A DNA stretch of 64,000 nt from Caryophanales bacterium UBA6865. GTDB taxonomy: Bacteria > Bacillota_I > Bacilli_A > RFN20 > CAG-826. The notes under the pieces were generated by a model. That model worked only from the letters and a program-made list of their open reading frames with translations, was not told where the DNA came from and ran no database searches. The translations under genes were made by a program, and so were the position numbers. The DNA is taken from contig DKCV01000029.1 of NCBI GenBank assembly GCA_002449265.1, forward strand, positions 1 to 64,000, read 5' to 3'. Every line of letters begins with the position of its first letter. Positions within the stretch are counted from its first letter, which is position 1. Positions 35,433 to 43,343 of this stretch are shown piece by piece.

Positions 35433-36626
35433 ATGGCGAAAATCATCATGCACATCGATTTGAACGCTTTCTTTGCTACAGCAGAAGAGGCGAGGAACCC
35501 TGAACTAAGAGGGAAGCCGATTATTGTTGGTCATCCTGGTAGAAGAGGCGTCGTCTCTACGGCAAATTATGAAGCGAGGAAATTTGGCGTTCATAGCGCG
35601 ATGCCCACCTACGAAGCTTTGGAGCGTTGCCCTTCTTTAATTATCGTTCCCTGCGATTTTAAATATTATGAAATGCTTTCAAATTCCTTCTTTTCCTTTT
35701 TAAGACGCGTCACTCCCTTAGTGGAGCCAGCAAGCATTGATGAAGGTTATGTGGATATGACAGCGGTTTTAAGCAAGGAAAAAGACCCTTTAGCGTACTT
35801 AAAGAAATTACAAAACGACATTTTGCAAGAACTCGATCTCAAATGCTCCATTGGAATTGCGACAACGAAATTTCTCGCCAAAATGGCTAGCGATATGAAA
35901 AAGCCGATGGGGATAACGATTTTGCGAAAGAAGGATCTAGCTAAATTGTTATATCCGCTCCCCATTGAATCATTCTGGGGAATTGGAAGAAAAACTTCCC
36001 CAAGATTAAAGGCACTAGGGATAGAAAGGATTGGAGACTTTAAAAAGAAATGTGACGAAAACGATAAAGACCTAATCGAGGTTCTTGGTAAGTTTTATCT
36101 TACCGCCAAAGCATGGGTAAACGGGGAAGGTGACGATAAAGTTGACCCAACTCCAGATGACCCAAAAAGCATTGGAAGAAGTGAAACGTTCCCCTCTGAT
36201 ACGAACGATTACGAAGAAATCGTTTATAAAATTCAGGAATTAAGTAGAGAAGTAAGCGCCTCCGCTGAGCGAGAAGGGAAAAAAGGCAAAACCATATCTA
36301 TAGTCATAAAAGATAGCGACTTCCATTCTCATGACAAAAGCGTCACCAGCAAATCTGCCACCAATGATTTCGACGACATTTTTGACCGGGCTTTAGATTT
36401 ATACGAAAAAAATTTCTTAGGACGCGTCATTCGTCTCGTTGGAGTTTCCTTATCTTCCCTAATCGACCCAAAAGAAGAAACGGTGCAAATGTCATTTTGG
36501 AATTATAGTGACTATGAAAAAATGGACAAGACGAAACTCCTCATTAATGATTTCAACCGCCAATTAAAAGGGGATTTTCTTTTTTCGGCAAGAAAGGTCA
36601 AGAAAAATGGAACTCAAAAACGCTGA
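35433..36626 (+). CDS. dinB: DNA polymerase IV (DinB)
   Basis: Y-family translesion polymerase, 397 residues. It begins IIMHIDLNAFFATAEEARNP with the first catalytic Asp, continues with GVVSTANYEARKFGVHSAMP, has the second acidic pair in PASIDEGYVDMT, the helix-hairpin-helix FWGIGRKTSPRLKALGI, and the C-terminal little-finger domain. A promoter close to consensus ends 6 nt before the ATG. xerD starts inside its end. In many bacteria dinB belongs to the DNA-damage response; the inverted repeat upstream may serve that, although it is not a LexA box of the Bacillus type. Confidence 0.96.
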   Translation: MAKIIMHIDLNAFFATAEEARNPELRGKPIIVGHPGRRGVVSTANYEARKFGVHSAMPTYEALERCPSLIIVPCDFKYYEMLSNSFFSFLRRVTPLVEPASIDEGYVDMTAVLSKEKDPLAYLKKLQNDILQELDLKCSIGIATTKFLAKMASDMKKPMGITILRKKDLAKLLYPLPIESFWGIGRKTSPRLKALGIERIGDFKKKCDENDKDLIEVLGKFYLTAKAWVNGEGDDKVDPTPDDPKSIGRSETFPSDTNDYEEIVYKIQELSREVSASAEREGKKGKTISIVIKDSDFHSHDKSVTSKSATNDFDDIFDRALDLYEKNFLGRVIRLVGVSLSSLIDPKEETVQMSFWNYSDYEKMDKTKLLINDFNRQLKGDFLFSARKVKKNGTQKR

Positions 36627-37494
36627 GGCACTATTCTTTCGCTATTTATTGACGGAAAAAGGCTTAGCGGAAAAAACAATAAAGAACTACGAGGACGATT
36701 TTAAGAAGTTCCATTCTTACACTGCTTTTTCTTCCAAAAAGGACACTTCTGATTTACTAGCTTCTGATTTAACCGATTTCATGTTGCTTCAAGAGCAAGA
36801 TGGTTTAAGCATTCCAACAATCTTGCGCCGCTTCTCATCCACCCGTAGTTTCTACTACTTTTTAAATGAGGAAGGAATCGCTTCGATTGATCTTCCTCAT
36901 ATCGACACTCCTAAAAAACCCAAAAAAATTCCGCTTGTACTATTAGAAGAGCAAGTAGATGCTCTTTTAGAAGCGCCAGATTTAACGAAAGATTCAGGAA
37001 TTCGCGACCGCGCCATGCTAGAAGTAATGTATGGCAGTGGGCTCCGCGTAAGCGAGCTAGTCTCTTTAAAACTAAAAAACATCAATTTCGTCAACGGCTT
37101 TTTTGAAATCATCGGTAAAGGTAACAAGCAAAGATTCGTCCCGATGAGTTCTTTCGCAAAAAAATATCTTCAGAAATATCTCGATGGTCCTAGAAAGCGA
37201 TACGAGAAAAAGCCAACGCAATATGTTTTTTTAAATCGTAGTGGCCTTCCTTTAAGCCGCGTTTATTTCTTTAAGCAAGTCAAGAAATATGCCGTACAAG
37301 TCGGTATTGAAGAGCCGATATCTCCCCATACGTTACGGCACTGTTTTGCAACCCATCTATTAGAACGGGGCGCGGAGCTAAGAATGGTACAAGAAATGTT
37401 AGGCCATAGCAAAATCTCGACGACGGAAATTTATACCTCGGTTTCCGCTAGACGAATTATGAGTGCGTATGAACAATTCGCCAAACGCAAGTAG
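36607..37494 (+). CDS. xerD: tyrosine recombinase XerC/XerD family
   Basis: Site-specific recombinase of 295 residues, full length for Xer. The SAM-like N-terminal domain is followed by the catalytic set: Arg in YGSGLRVSELVSLKL, Lys in EIIGKGNKQRFVPM, H-x-x-R in SPHTLRHCFATHLLERG, His in LGHSKISTTEIYT with the Tyr nucleophile. This fits the chromosome-dimer resolvase, and a dif-like site lies 2.8 kb downstream. Whether it is XerD or XerC by type, or works alone, cannot be decided; no second copy is in the window. It overlaps dinB by 20 bases. Confidence 0.9.
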   Translation: MELKNAEALFFRYLLTEKGLAEKTIKNYEDDFKKFHSYTAFSSKKDTSDLLASDLTDFMLLQEQDGLSIPTILRRFSSTRSFYYFLNEEGIASIDLPHIDTPKKPKKIPLVLLEEQVDALLEAPDLTKDSGIRDRAMLEVMYGSGLRVSELVSLKLKNINFVNGFFEIIGKGNKQRFVPMSSFAKKYLQKYLDGPRKRYEKKPTQYVFLNRSGLPLSRVYFFKQVKKYAVQVGIEEPISPHTLRHCFATHLLERGAELRMVQEMLGHSKISTTEIYTSVSARRIMSAYEQFAKRK

Positions 37495-37500
37495 TATAAT
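37495..37500 (+). promoter_or_regulatory. -10 box of deoB
   Basis: TATAAT right behind the xerD stop, 32 nt before deoB, which also has AAAGGAGAG as ribosome binding site. No clear -35. Confidence 0.5.
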
Positions 37501-37532
37501 TTTGATTAGAAATTAAATATAAAGGAGAGAAC

Positions 37533-38735
37533 ATGGATTATCAAAAATTCAAAAGAATATTTCTCATCGTTGCCGATAGCGCAGGAATCGGGGAAGAACC
37601 AGATGCCGCGAAATTTGGCGATGTAGGAACAAATACATGGGTACACGCCGCTGAATCAGTAGGACGAATCCACGTTCCGAATATGGAAAAACTCGGAATT
37701 GGAGAATTGGCTTCCATTCCAGGCGTTAAACCAATTCATTCTCATTGTCATTCCTTTTCTTTAAGATTAAGAGAAGCAAGCAATGGGAAAGACACCATGA
37801 CGGGCCACTGGGAGATGATGGGCGTTAAAACAACAAAGCCATTTAAGACATTTACAGAGCATGGTTTCCCTAAAGAGCTCATTGAGGAACTTGAAAAAAG
37901 AACCGGGCACAAGATTATCGGTAACTGTGCTGCAAGCGGAACCGAGATTCTTAAAGTTTTAGGCGAGGAACAAATGAAGGAAAATTCCCTCATTGTTTAT
38001 ACTTCTGCCGATAGCGTTCTTCAAATCGCCGCGCATGAACAAGTGACAGGGCTTAAAGAACTATATCGATGCTGCGAAATCGCTCGTGAATTATGCATGA
38101 AAGAAGAATGGAGAGTCGGTAGAGTGATTGCTCGTCCATATTTAGGCGATAACCCTTCTAATTTTAAGCGTACAAGTAATCGCCACGATTACGCCTTAAA
38201 ACCTCCTTATGAAACGGATATGAACACGTTGATGGATCATGGCTTTATGACCTCTTGCATTGGCAAAATCAGCGACATTTTTGATGGGTATGGAGTCACT
38301 AAAACCGTACACACGATTTCAAATGAAGATGGGATGGACAAAACTATCGAACAAGTAAAGCATGGTAATTACACAGGCCTATGTTTTGTCAATTTGGTTG
38401 AATTCGATAGTGAATATGGGCATCGTCGCAATCCTGTTGGCTACGCTAGAGCGTTAGAAGCCTTCGATAAACGCGTTGGTGAGATGATTCAAGCAATGAA
38501 CGACGATGATTTGCTATTGATCACGGCCGACCATGGAAATGATCCAACTCATACTGGAACCGATCACACAAGAGAAAAAGTTCCTCTTTTGATGTATAGC
38601 AAATCTATTAAAAACGGCAGCTATCTTGAGGAAAGAGATAACTTCGGTGACATTGGGGCTTCCATTTTAAGAAACTATAATTTGAAAAAACAAAATAATC
38701 TTATCGGTGAACCAATCGAAGAATTGTTCTTATAA
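37533..38735 (+). CDS. deoB: phosphopentomutase
   Basis: Mn-dependent enzyme interconverting (deoxy)ribose-1-phosphate and 5-phosphate in nucleoside salvage. The 400-residue protein belongs to the alkaline phosphatase superfamily: metal/nucleophile region LIVADSAGIGEEPDAAKFGD, KDTMTGHWEMMG, and C-terminal metal site ITADHGNDPTHTGTDHTREKVP. It is the last + strand gene before the convergent junction and ends in a strong terminator. Confidence 0.97.
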   Translation: MDYQKFKRIFLIVADSAGIGEEPDAAKFGDVGTNTWVHAAESVGRIHVPNMEKLGIGELASIPGVKPIHSHCHSFSLRLREASNGKDTMTGHWEMMGVKTTKPFKTFTEHGFPKELIEELEKRTGHKIIGNCAASGTEILKVLGEEQMKENSLIVYTSADSVLQIAAHEQVTGLKELYRCCEIARELCMKEEWRVGRVIARPYLGDNPSNFKRTSNRHDYALKPPYETDMNTLMDHGFMTSCIGKISDIFDGYGVTKTVHTISNEDGMDKTIEQVKHGNYTGLCFVNLVEFDSEYGHRRNPVGYARALEAFDKRVGEMIQAMNDDDLLLITADHGNDPTHTGTDHTREKVPLLMYSKSIKNGSYLEERDNFGDIGASILRNYNLKKQNNLIGEPIEELFL

Positions 38736-38765
38736 AACGTTTTTAAAAGGTTCATAAGAAGATTT

Positions 38766-38795
38766 GGCGGTAGTGGAGAACTATCGCCTTTTTTT
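38766..38795 (+). terminator. intrinsic terminator of deoB
   Basis: Stem GGCGGTAGT (38766-38774) / ACTATCGCC (38780-38788) with one G-U pair, loop GGAGA, seven T. Confidence 0.92.
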
Positions 38796-40188
38796 GTTTT
38801 ATTTCCGAAACTAAACACAAATGATATTTCTTAAAGGAAGGAAATAAAACGCAAAATGAAATTGGGTTCAGCCAGAAACTCAAAAATTGGTTAGGTAGAC
38901 AATAAGCCAGCGTCTAAAGGCGAGAGCAAGAAGCTTTCTATCTTTAATCGACTTTTTCACATTAGAAGATTAAATAATAGAAATAGGGTAAAAGAGAACC
39001 TTAAAAAGATAAACGCGGTCAAAAGGGGAAATAAGAAGCGCTTGCTTATAGAAACCGCTTCAAAAAGAATCGAGAAATCCTTGTTGTGACTCGGGCTCAA
39101 AGCTTCGTATAAAAGCTTTGAGATTGGATTGAAACAATACAAATAGGGGACTCTAAAATATCTCTCCGCCATAAAAGTAAAGTCCTGAAAATTTAGTTTG
39201 TTAGAGGGTGTTAAATAAATTTCATTTCTTTGACTCTTAGACAGGTCGATATAATTTTGACGAAAAAGCATGTGATAGAAAATCACAATATCTTTGTTTT
39301 AAAAGAAACACCTTTACTTAACGAAACGCTATTTATCGGTAAATAATTACCGTTTATTGAAACAAGCGATTTTTTGAAAAGTTCATTCAAACATTAAAAA
39401 GGAGGCAAATACAAAATTGCTTTAGGTAAGTAAGGAACATGAGTTTCTCTTCTAGTTTAAAAAGGAATGAATCAATCCCATTTCCGTTTTGATTCACGAT
39501 GGTTTTTAATCACTTTTCGATTCAGGAAATAATCACCACATAAAAATAGGACGATTTTAGATACAAAATTAGAAGCAATTAATCTCTGAGTCTTGCGTCC
39601 TTTTGGAACAAAGCAAATCGCTTTTTATCCCTTATATTATATAAGGATAATGGGATTCTAATTTTTGGGTTTTATGACTAATCAAAAAGCGAATACTTTA
39701 AAAATAAGGATTGATATTTTCCTTTTTAAAAATGCGTAAAGGTCATTTAAAAAAATGAATATTCGGAAGAATTGTTAGTTCTGTATAAAGCCAAATGATT
39801 TTTTAAATAATTGCCCTTTAAATTTTATGAGAAATTCTTCAAGCAACTTGTTATGGGGTTATAAGCGAATTTCAATATCAACAAAAATCATATGGATTAA
39901 ATAGAATCATGGAACAATCGATATGAAATCGATCGTTTGAATTGATTTCACAGCCAAAGGAATCCGATGGCGAAGCAAGAATAAACATAAATTATAGTAT
40001 TCATTAGATTTCATTAATTTAAAAAATGCTAATTATCTTGTAACGATAGAATTGTCTAAAAAAATCTAATAGGCTTTCTAAAAATAAACATCAAAATAAT
40101 CGAAAATCATAGAACTGAATGAGAAGAGAATGAGGGTTAATCAAAAATCGAAATATTACAAATGAGCAATAATTATAAAATCATTCAT

Positions 40189-40213
40189 ATAGTAGTTAAT
40201 TAGTAGTTTTATA
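40189..40213. repeat. 25-bp repeat, copy 2
   Basis: Exact copy of 33465-33489, here in gene-free DNA, five bases before the DnaA-box pair and 100 bp before the dif-like site. A related TTTAGTAGTTTTTAA lies at about 40370. Confidence 0.7.
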
Positions 40214-40218
40214 CTTTT

Positions 40219-40243
40219 TGTGGATAACCTATAGTTATCCACA
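40219..40243. repeat. inverted pair of DnaA-box consensus sequences
   Basis: TGTGGATAAC (40219-40228), spacer CTATA, GTTATCCACA (40234-40243): a perfect 10-bp inverted repeat in which each arm is the TTATCCACA DnaA box plus one base. There is no T-run, so a transcription terminator is unlikely. Confidence 0.7.
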
Positions 40244-40313
40244 TTGTGGTATTTTCTTCTCGAATGTATAACTGATTTTAAAAATAATGCATTATCGTAT
40301 TTTTAATTCGTTT

Positions 40314-40341
40314 AGTTAACATAATGGTTATTATACGAAGT
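40314..40341 (-). other. dif: dif-like site for XerC/XerD recombination
   Basis: A 28-bp sequence with the Xer layout 11-6-11. Read on the - strand the XerC-side arm is ACTTCGTATAA, the centre is six bases and the XerD-side arm is TTATGTTAACT, which matches the bacterial XerD-arm consensus (E. coli TTATGTTAAAT) at 10 of 11 positions; the left arm matches the Bacillus dif arm (ACTTCCTATAA or ACTTCCTAGAA) closely. Its place in gene-free DNA at the convergent strand switch, near a Xer gene, agrees with this. The comparison is from memory of published dif sites. Confidence 0.8.
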
Positions 40342-40481
40342 TGTTTTATTTTGATAGCAATACATAGCTTTTAGTAGTTTTTAATTTTTGCTTTTTTATT
40401 TATTTTATTTAGAAAATTGTAAGATGTTATTTCGTCACCGCTATTACTGATATTTAATTGTCTATCCGAATGTTAAACAAA

Positions 40482-40515
40482 GAAAAAACCATCCTAGAAT
40501 TTCTGCTAAGATGGC
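40482..40515 (-). terminator. intrinsic terminator of the - strand cluster (rsfS)
   Basis: On the - strand CCATCTTAG / CTAGGATGG (arms at 40506-40514 and 40489-40497) with one wobble, followed by a run of six T (40483-40488). Confidence 0.85.
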
Positions 40516-40565
40516 TTCATTTTAAAATTATATTTAATTGTTAACTTATACTTATAAATAGAATT

Positions 40566-40898
40566 CTATTTCTTATTGGCAATCTTTTGAATGAGCCCAG
40601 GCAAATTAATTTCTTCTCTCACTGTCTTCAAAAACAAATGCACGATAACATCCCCACAGTCAAAAATCATCCATCCGGAATCGCCATTCCCATCCGTACG
40701 AATGAGTTCCCCTTTTGCTTTAATCGCAGCCTCTTCAATATAGTCTTTCATACTAAGAAGCTGTCTTTCGTTAATGACTGTTCCAATTAAATAATAATCC
40801 GTATATGAACTGATTCCTTTTAGATTGATTAGTTCAATTTCTTCGACCTTATGGTCGTCTAAAGTCTGCTTAATTTCTCGTACTAATTTTGGATACAT
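40566..40898 (-). CDS. rsfS: ribosomal silencing factor RsfS
   Basis: A 110-residue RsfS (DUF143) protein, which binds L14 and blocks subunit joining under starvation. The diagnostic stretch DGNGDSGWMIFDCGDVIVHLF is present near residue 65. It is the last gene of the yqeG-yqeH-yhbY-nadD/yqeK-rsfS cluster and starts three bases after the preceding gene. It is the first gene to the right of the terminus region and points into it. Confidence 0.94.
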   Translation of the reverse strand: MYPKLVREIKQTLDDHKVEEIELINLKGISSYTDYYLIGTVINERQLLSMKDYIEEAAIKAKGELIRTDGNGDSGWMIFDCGDVIVHLFLKTVREEINLPGLIQKIANKK

Positions 40899-40901
40899 AA
40901 T

Positions 40902-41903
40902 TTATTCCTCCTTCAAATAATAATGGTAGCAATCTTTCGATAATTGATTGTCATCTTCGTTACCCATTTTTTCTTTTAAAAATATGCGATTTGCTTTTAG
41001 TGTTTTTAGAAAACCTTCATGATAGTTTTCTAGGCACGTCTTAACTAGCGATGAACTATCCCATCCTCTTAATGGATCAATCTTATCTGCACTATAAAGA
41101 ACTTCCCCTATTGCTGACATATTGGCTTTGCCTGTGCAATGGTAACAAATCGCATCTAAGATTTCCTTATCTTTTATATGAAAATCGTTTTTCGCTAATA
41201 GAGAGCCAACAAATTGATGGTAAGACCAACTTGGGTAAGATAGATATCCCTTAAAATCGTTTTCCATCATCATTTTCGATGCATCGAAATCCACTCTTTT
41301 CCCAATATCGTGCAACAAACCGGCGATATAAAACCTTCCAGGATCTTTTAGCTGATTACTTTTTGCAATTCTATAGCTTAATAAAGCAACAGATTCACTA
41401 TGCAATAGGCGATGAGAAGATAAATAAGGCTCCACTTTACTAACATAGAAAAGCTTTTTTTCATGGATATATTGAATAGTCGATAAAAATAAATCGATTT
41501 TTTGTAATAGGCGGTTTTCTATTTCCGTAGAAGAAGAGTTCTTGGAGTCAAAAGAAACAATCACTTTGCCTTTTAAAAGGCTATTTTGAAAAGAAGAAAG
41601 AAAATCCAGATTATTTTGATCCATTAAAACAAAATAATCATTCACTTTTTCTTCCATACTTACGAAGTTTTCGAAGGAAACATCGTTTAATGAATCGCTC
41701 AAAAGAAAAGAATCGTAATTAAACTCATTCACCGCTGCTTCTAATATTTTATAACGATCAAAAAAAGAAGCGTTCTGATCTTCTTTAATTGGTAAAAATA
41801 TCACTTCAGCGTCATAACGAAGAGAAATCTCTTTCGCGAATTCAAGTTCATTAAGCGTAACGGGCGAAAAATGATTGGGGTAAAAAATTAAAGAACGATT
41901 CAT
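40902..41903 (-). CDS. degenerate NadD-like domain fused to YqeK HD hydrolase
   Basis: A 333-residue fusion. The C-terminal half (about 165-333) is a YqeK-type HD domain with HSESVALLSYRIAKSN and AGLLHDIGKR; YqeK proteins hydrolyse diadenosine tetraphosphate. The N-terminal half aligns in register with nicotinate-nucleotide adenylyltransferase NadD, but its substrate motif GGTFDPPHNGH reads YPNHFSPVTLNE, so both catalytic His are lost, and the ISSTEIR motif is only partly kept (SSSTEIENR). I infer that the first domain no longer makes NaAD. It lies where nadD and yqeK stand in Bacillus. It overlaps yhbY by four bases. Confidence 0.85.
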   Translation of the reverse strand: MNRSLIFYPNHFSPVTLNELEFAKEISLRYDAEVIFLPIKEDQNASFFDRYKILEAAVNEFNYDSFLLSDSLNDVSFENFVSMEEKVNDYFVLMDQNNLDFLSSFQNSLLKGKVIVSFDSKNSSSTEIENRLLQKIDLFLSTIQYIHEKKLFYVSKVEPYLSSHRLLHSESVALLSYRIAKSNQLKDPGRFYIAGLLHDIGKRVDFDASKMMMENDFKGYLSYPSWSYHQFVGSLLAKNDFHIKDKEILDAICYHCTGKANMSAIGEVLYSADKIDPLRGWDSSSLVKTCLENYHEGFLKTLKANRIFLKEKMGNEDDNQLSKDCYHYYLKEE

Positions 41904-42196
41904 CTTGGAAGGACGATTTGAGGATTTTTCTTATTGGCGCGATACAATAGAATCGTTTTGCCAGTTATTGCGACAAGCCCACAACGAGTTTTTTCCTCGA
42001 TAAGATTAATGACATCATCAAGACTGTCTTCATTATTTTGTAGGACTTTGATTTTGACGAGTTCATGCGCTATTAAGGCACAATCAAGCGCATGAAGGAA
42101 AGAATCATCAACTTCGTTTTTCCCTAAATTCAAAGATGGCTTTAATTTAGCACCAAGCCCACGTAAATATGCTCTATTTTTTGCTAGGATTTCCAT
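41900..42196 (-). CDS. yhbY: YhbY-type RNA-binding protein (CRM domain)
   Basis: A 98-residue CRS1/YhbY (CRM) domain protein that associates with pre-50S particles. The pattern LAKNRAYLRGLGAKLKPSLNLGKN and the later VKIKVLQNNEDSLDDV and TRCGLVAITGKTILLYR are typical. I start it at ATG 42196 (MEILAKNRAYLRG), which removes 13 residues of a longer frame that does not look like the family. It overlaps the end of yqeH by 23 bases. Confidence 0.92.
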   Translation of the reverse strand: MEILAKNRAYLRGLGAKLKPSLNLGKNEVDDSFLHALDCALIAHELVKIKVLQNNEDSLDDVINLIEEKTRCGLVAITGKTILLYRANKKNPQIVLPR

Positions 42197-43343
42197 AGGA
42201 CAATATTTTACTCCTACTTGTATAAACGGAAACACCTTTCGGAACGTAAATTCGGAAAATTTGGTGATTTCCTAAAAAAGAGAACCATCCTAGCCCTTGA
42301 ATTCCAATCGAACGGTCGCCTTCTTCTTCAACTTCAATATCGAAAACATCTAAATCCTTTAGTTCCCGAACCACTAGACTCTTTGGATAGATTCCTCTTT
42401 TTGATAAATAGGAGGGGATTAATGATTCTATGTCTTGATAAAATCCGATTTTCTTTGTCGTTACATTTGGTGGGAAGAATAAATGAATCTCAGTTTCTTT
42501 ATTTTTCGGCGCGCTGAATCGTTCAATAAAGCAAACACCGCCAATCGCGAAAATTTCTTTTGTTTTTAGGAAAGCTTTTTTCATTTTAATCGGATTAGAA
42601 AATAGAAGAGAATCAGATACTTCTTTTTCTAATTTGCTATCGATGGAATTACTGCTTACTAAAGGAGGCGTATCAAAAAGAGTCGAGGAATTATCGAGTG
42701 GTATTTGTAAAACCGGTAAGGAAGCGCCACGGCAGGCTTTCGTTTGAATGGAACGATTCGAACGATTATGAAAATGATAAAGATAGCTAGAAATGAACAT
42801 TCTTTTCCCTGCGCCGCGCGAAGAAAGAATATAAACATCATGCCCTTCTCGTCGCTTTTCAATTTCTTTAGCAATGAAATCATTTTTCCCAAAAGAGACT
42901 AAAGAAGTCAAAATAACATCTTTCGCCTTAACAGGAAGAGAAGAAACGCGGAAACGATGGGCAACATATTCTTTCAAAAAGTCATCAGAGACATTTCTAC
43001 CGAATAAGTCACGTTTGTTGGCGATGACAAGAATCGGATTATGCTTTATCGTTTCGTTAACCTCAGCAATAAAAGAAGATTCAAAGGAAAACAAATTCAC
43101 GATATAAACAATCAGCGCGTCACTCGCCGCAGCGTCTTTCATCATGAGCAATAAATCGTTCCCGGCTTTTAATGAATGAGAGGAAGAACCAGCTTCCGAA
43201 TAGCATTTGTCGCAGAATAAAACGTGATTTAAAGGCGATAACAAATAGTCTTCTTTACTAATATAACCTTCTTTAGAAGGATCTTCATTTTGCAAAATTG
43301 CTCCGCAATTGAAGCACCTTCTTACAACGTTTACTTTGCTCAT
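42174..43343 (-). CDS. yqeH: YqeH-type circularly permuted GTPase with altered motifs
   Basis: A 389-residue protein with the YqeH layout, related to 30S assembly factors. The N-terminal zinc finger (CFNCG and CDKCY), the G4 motif VIANKRD, then G1 and G3 occur in permuted order. G1 reads GAGKRM instead of NVGKST and G3 reads DTPPL instead of DTPGI, so GTP binding or hydrolysis may be impaired, although the P-loop Lys is kept. The ATG at 43343 follows GGGAGGA inside the end of yqeG; a start 18 nt further upstream is less likely. Confidence 0.88.
   Translation of the reverse strand: MSKVNVVRRCFNCGAILQNEDPSKEGYISKEDYLLSPLNHVLFCDKCYSEAGSSSHSLKAGNDLLLMMKDAAASDALIVYIVNLFSFESSFIAEVNETIKHNPILVIANKRDLFGRNVSDDFLKEYVAHRFRVSSLPVKAKDVILTSLVSFGKNDFIAKEIEKRREGHDVYILSSRGAGKRMFISSYLYHFHNRSNRSIQTKACRGASLPVLQIPLDNSSTLFDTPPLVSSNSIDSKLEKEVSDSLLFSNPIKMKKAFLKTKEIFAIGGVCFIERFSAPKNKETEIHLFFPPNVTTKKIGFYQDIESLIPSYLSKRGIYPKSLVVRELKDLDVFDIEVEEEGDRSIGIQGLGWFSFLGNHQIFRIYVPKGVSVYTSRSKILSYGNPSKK

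Larger units (their letters stand above)
38796..40481. other. 1.7-kb A+T-rich gene-free terminus region
   Basis: No credible gene on either strand. Frames are short and composition is visibly richer in A+T than in the flanking genes. A ribosome-binding-site-like AAAAAGGAGGC near 39398-39408 has no start codon or frame behind it and may be gene debris. A - strand frame at 38957-39286 (109 codons) lacks ribosome binding site and protein-like composition. The right end contains the 25-bp repeat, the inverted DnaA-box pair and the dif-like site. Genes on both sides point into the region, as expected at a replication terminus. Confidence 0.7.

Noticed and set aside
38957..39286. 109-codon frame on the - strand in the terminus region
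   Set aside because: No ribosome binding site, no recognisable domain, odd composition and isolation in gene-free A+T-rich DNA; more likely chance or decayed sequence.
33465..40213. 25-bp repeats as ends of an integrated element
   Set aside because: The DNA between them holds only housekeeping genes (dxs, dinB, xerD, deoB) in normal context; XerD is the chromosomal type, not an element integrase by any sign seen.
40219..40243. DnaA-box pair as evidence for oriC
   Set aside because: Genes point toward the site rather than away from it, dnaA and dnaN are absent, and a dif-like site is 70 bp away; a terminus fits better.
40219..40243. The same inverted repeat as a transcription terminator
   Set aside because: No T-run on either side, and both flanking operons already have good terminators.
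38796..40481. CRISPR array, tRNA or riboswitch in the gene-free region
   Set aside because: No regularly spaced repeats, no tRNA T-arm or acceptor pairing, and no known riboswitch core could be found by reading.
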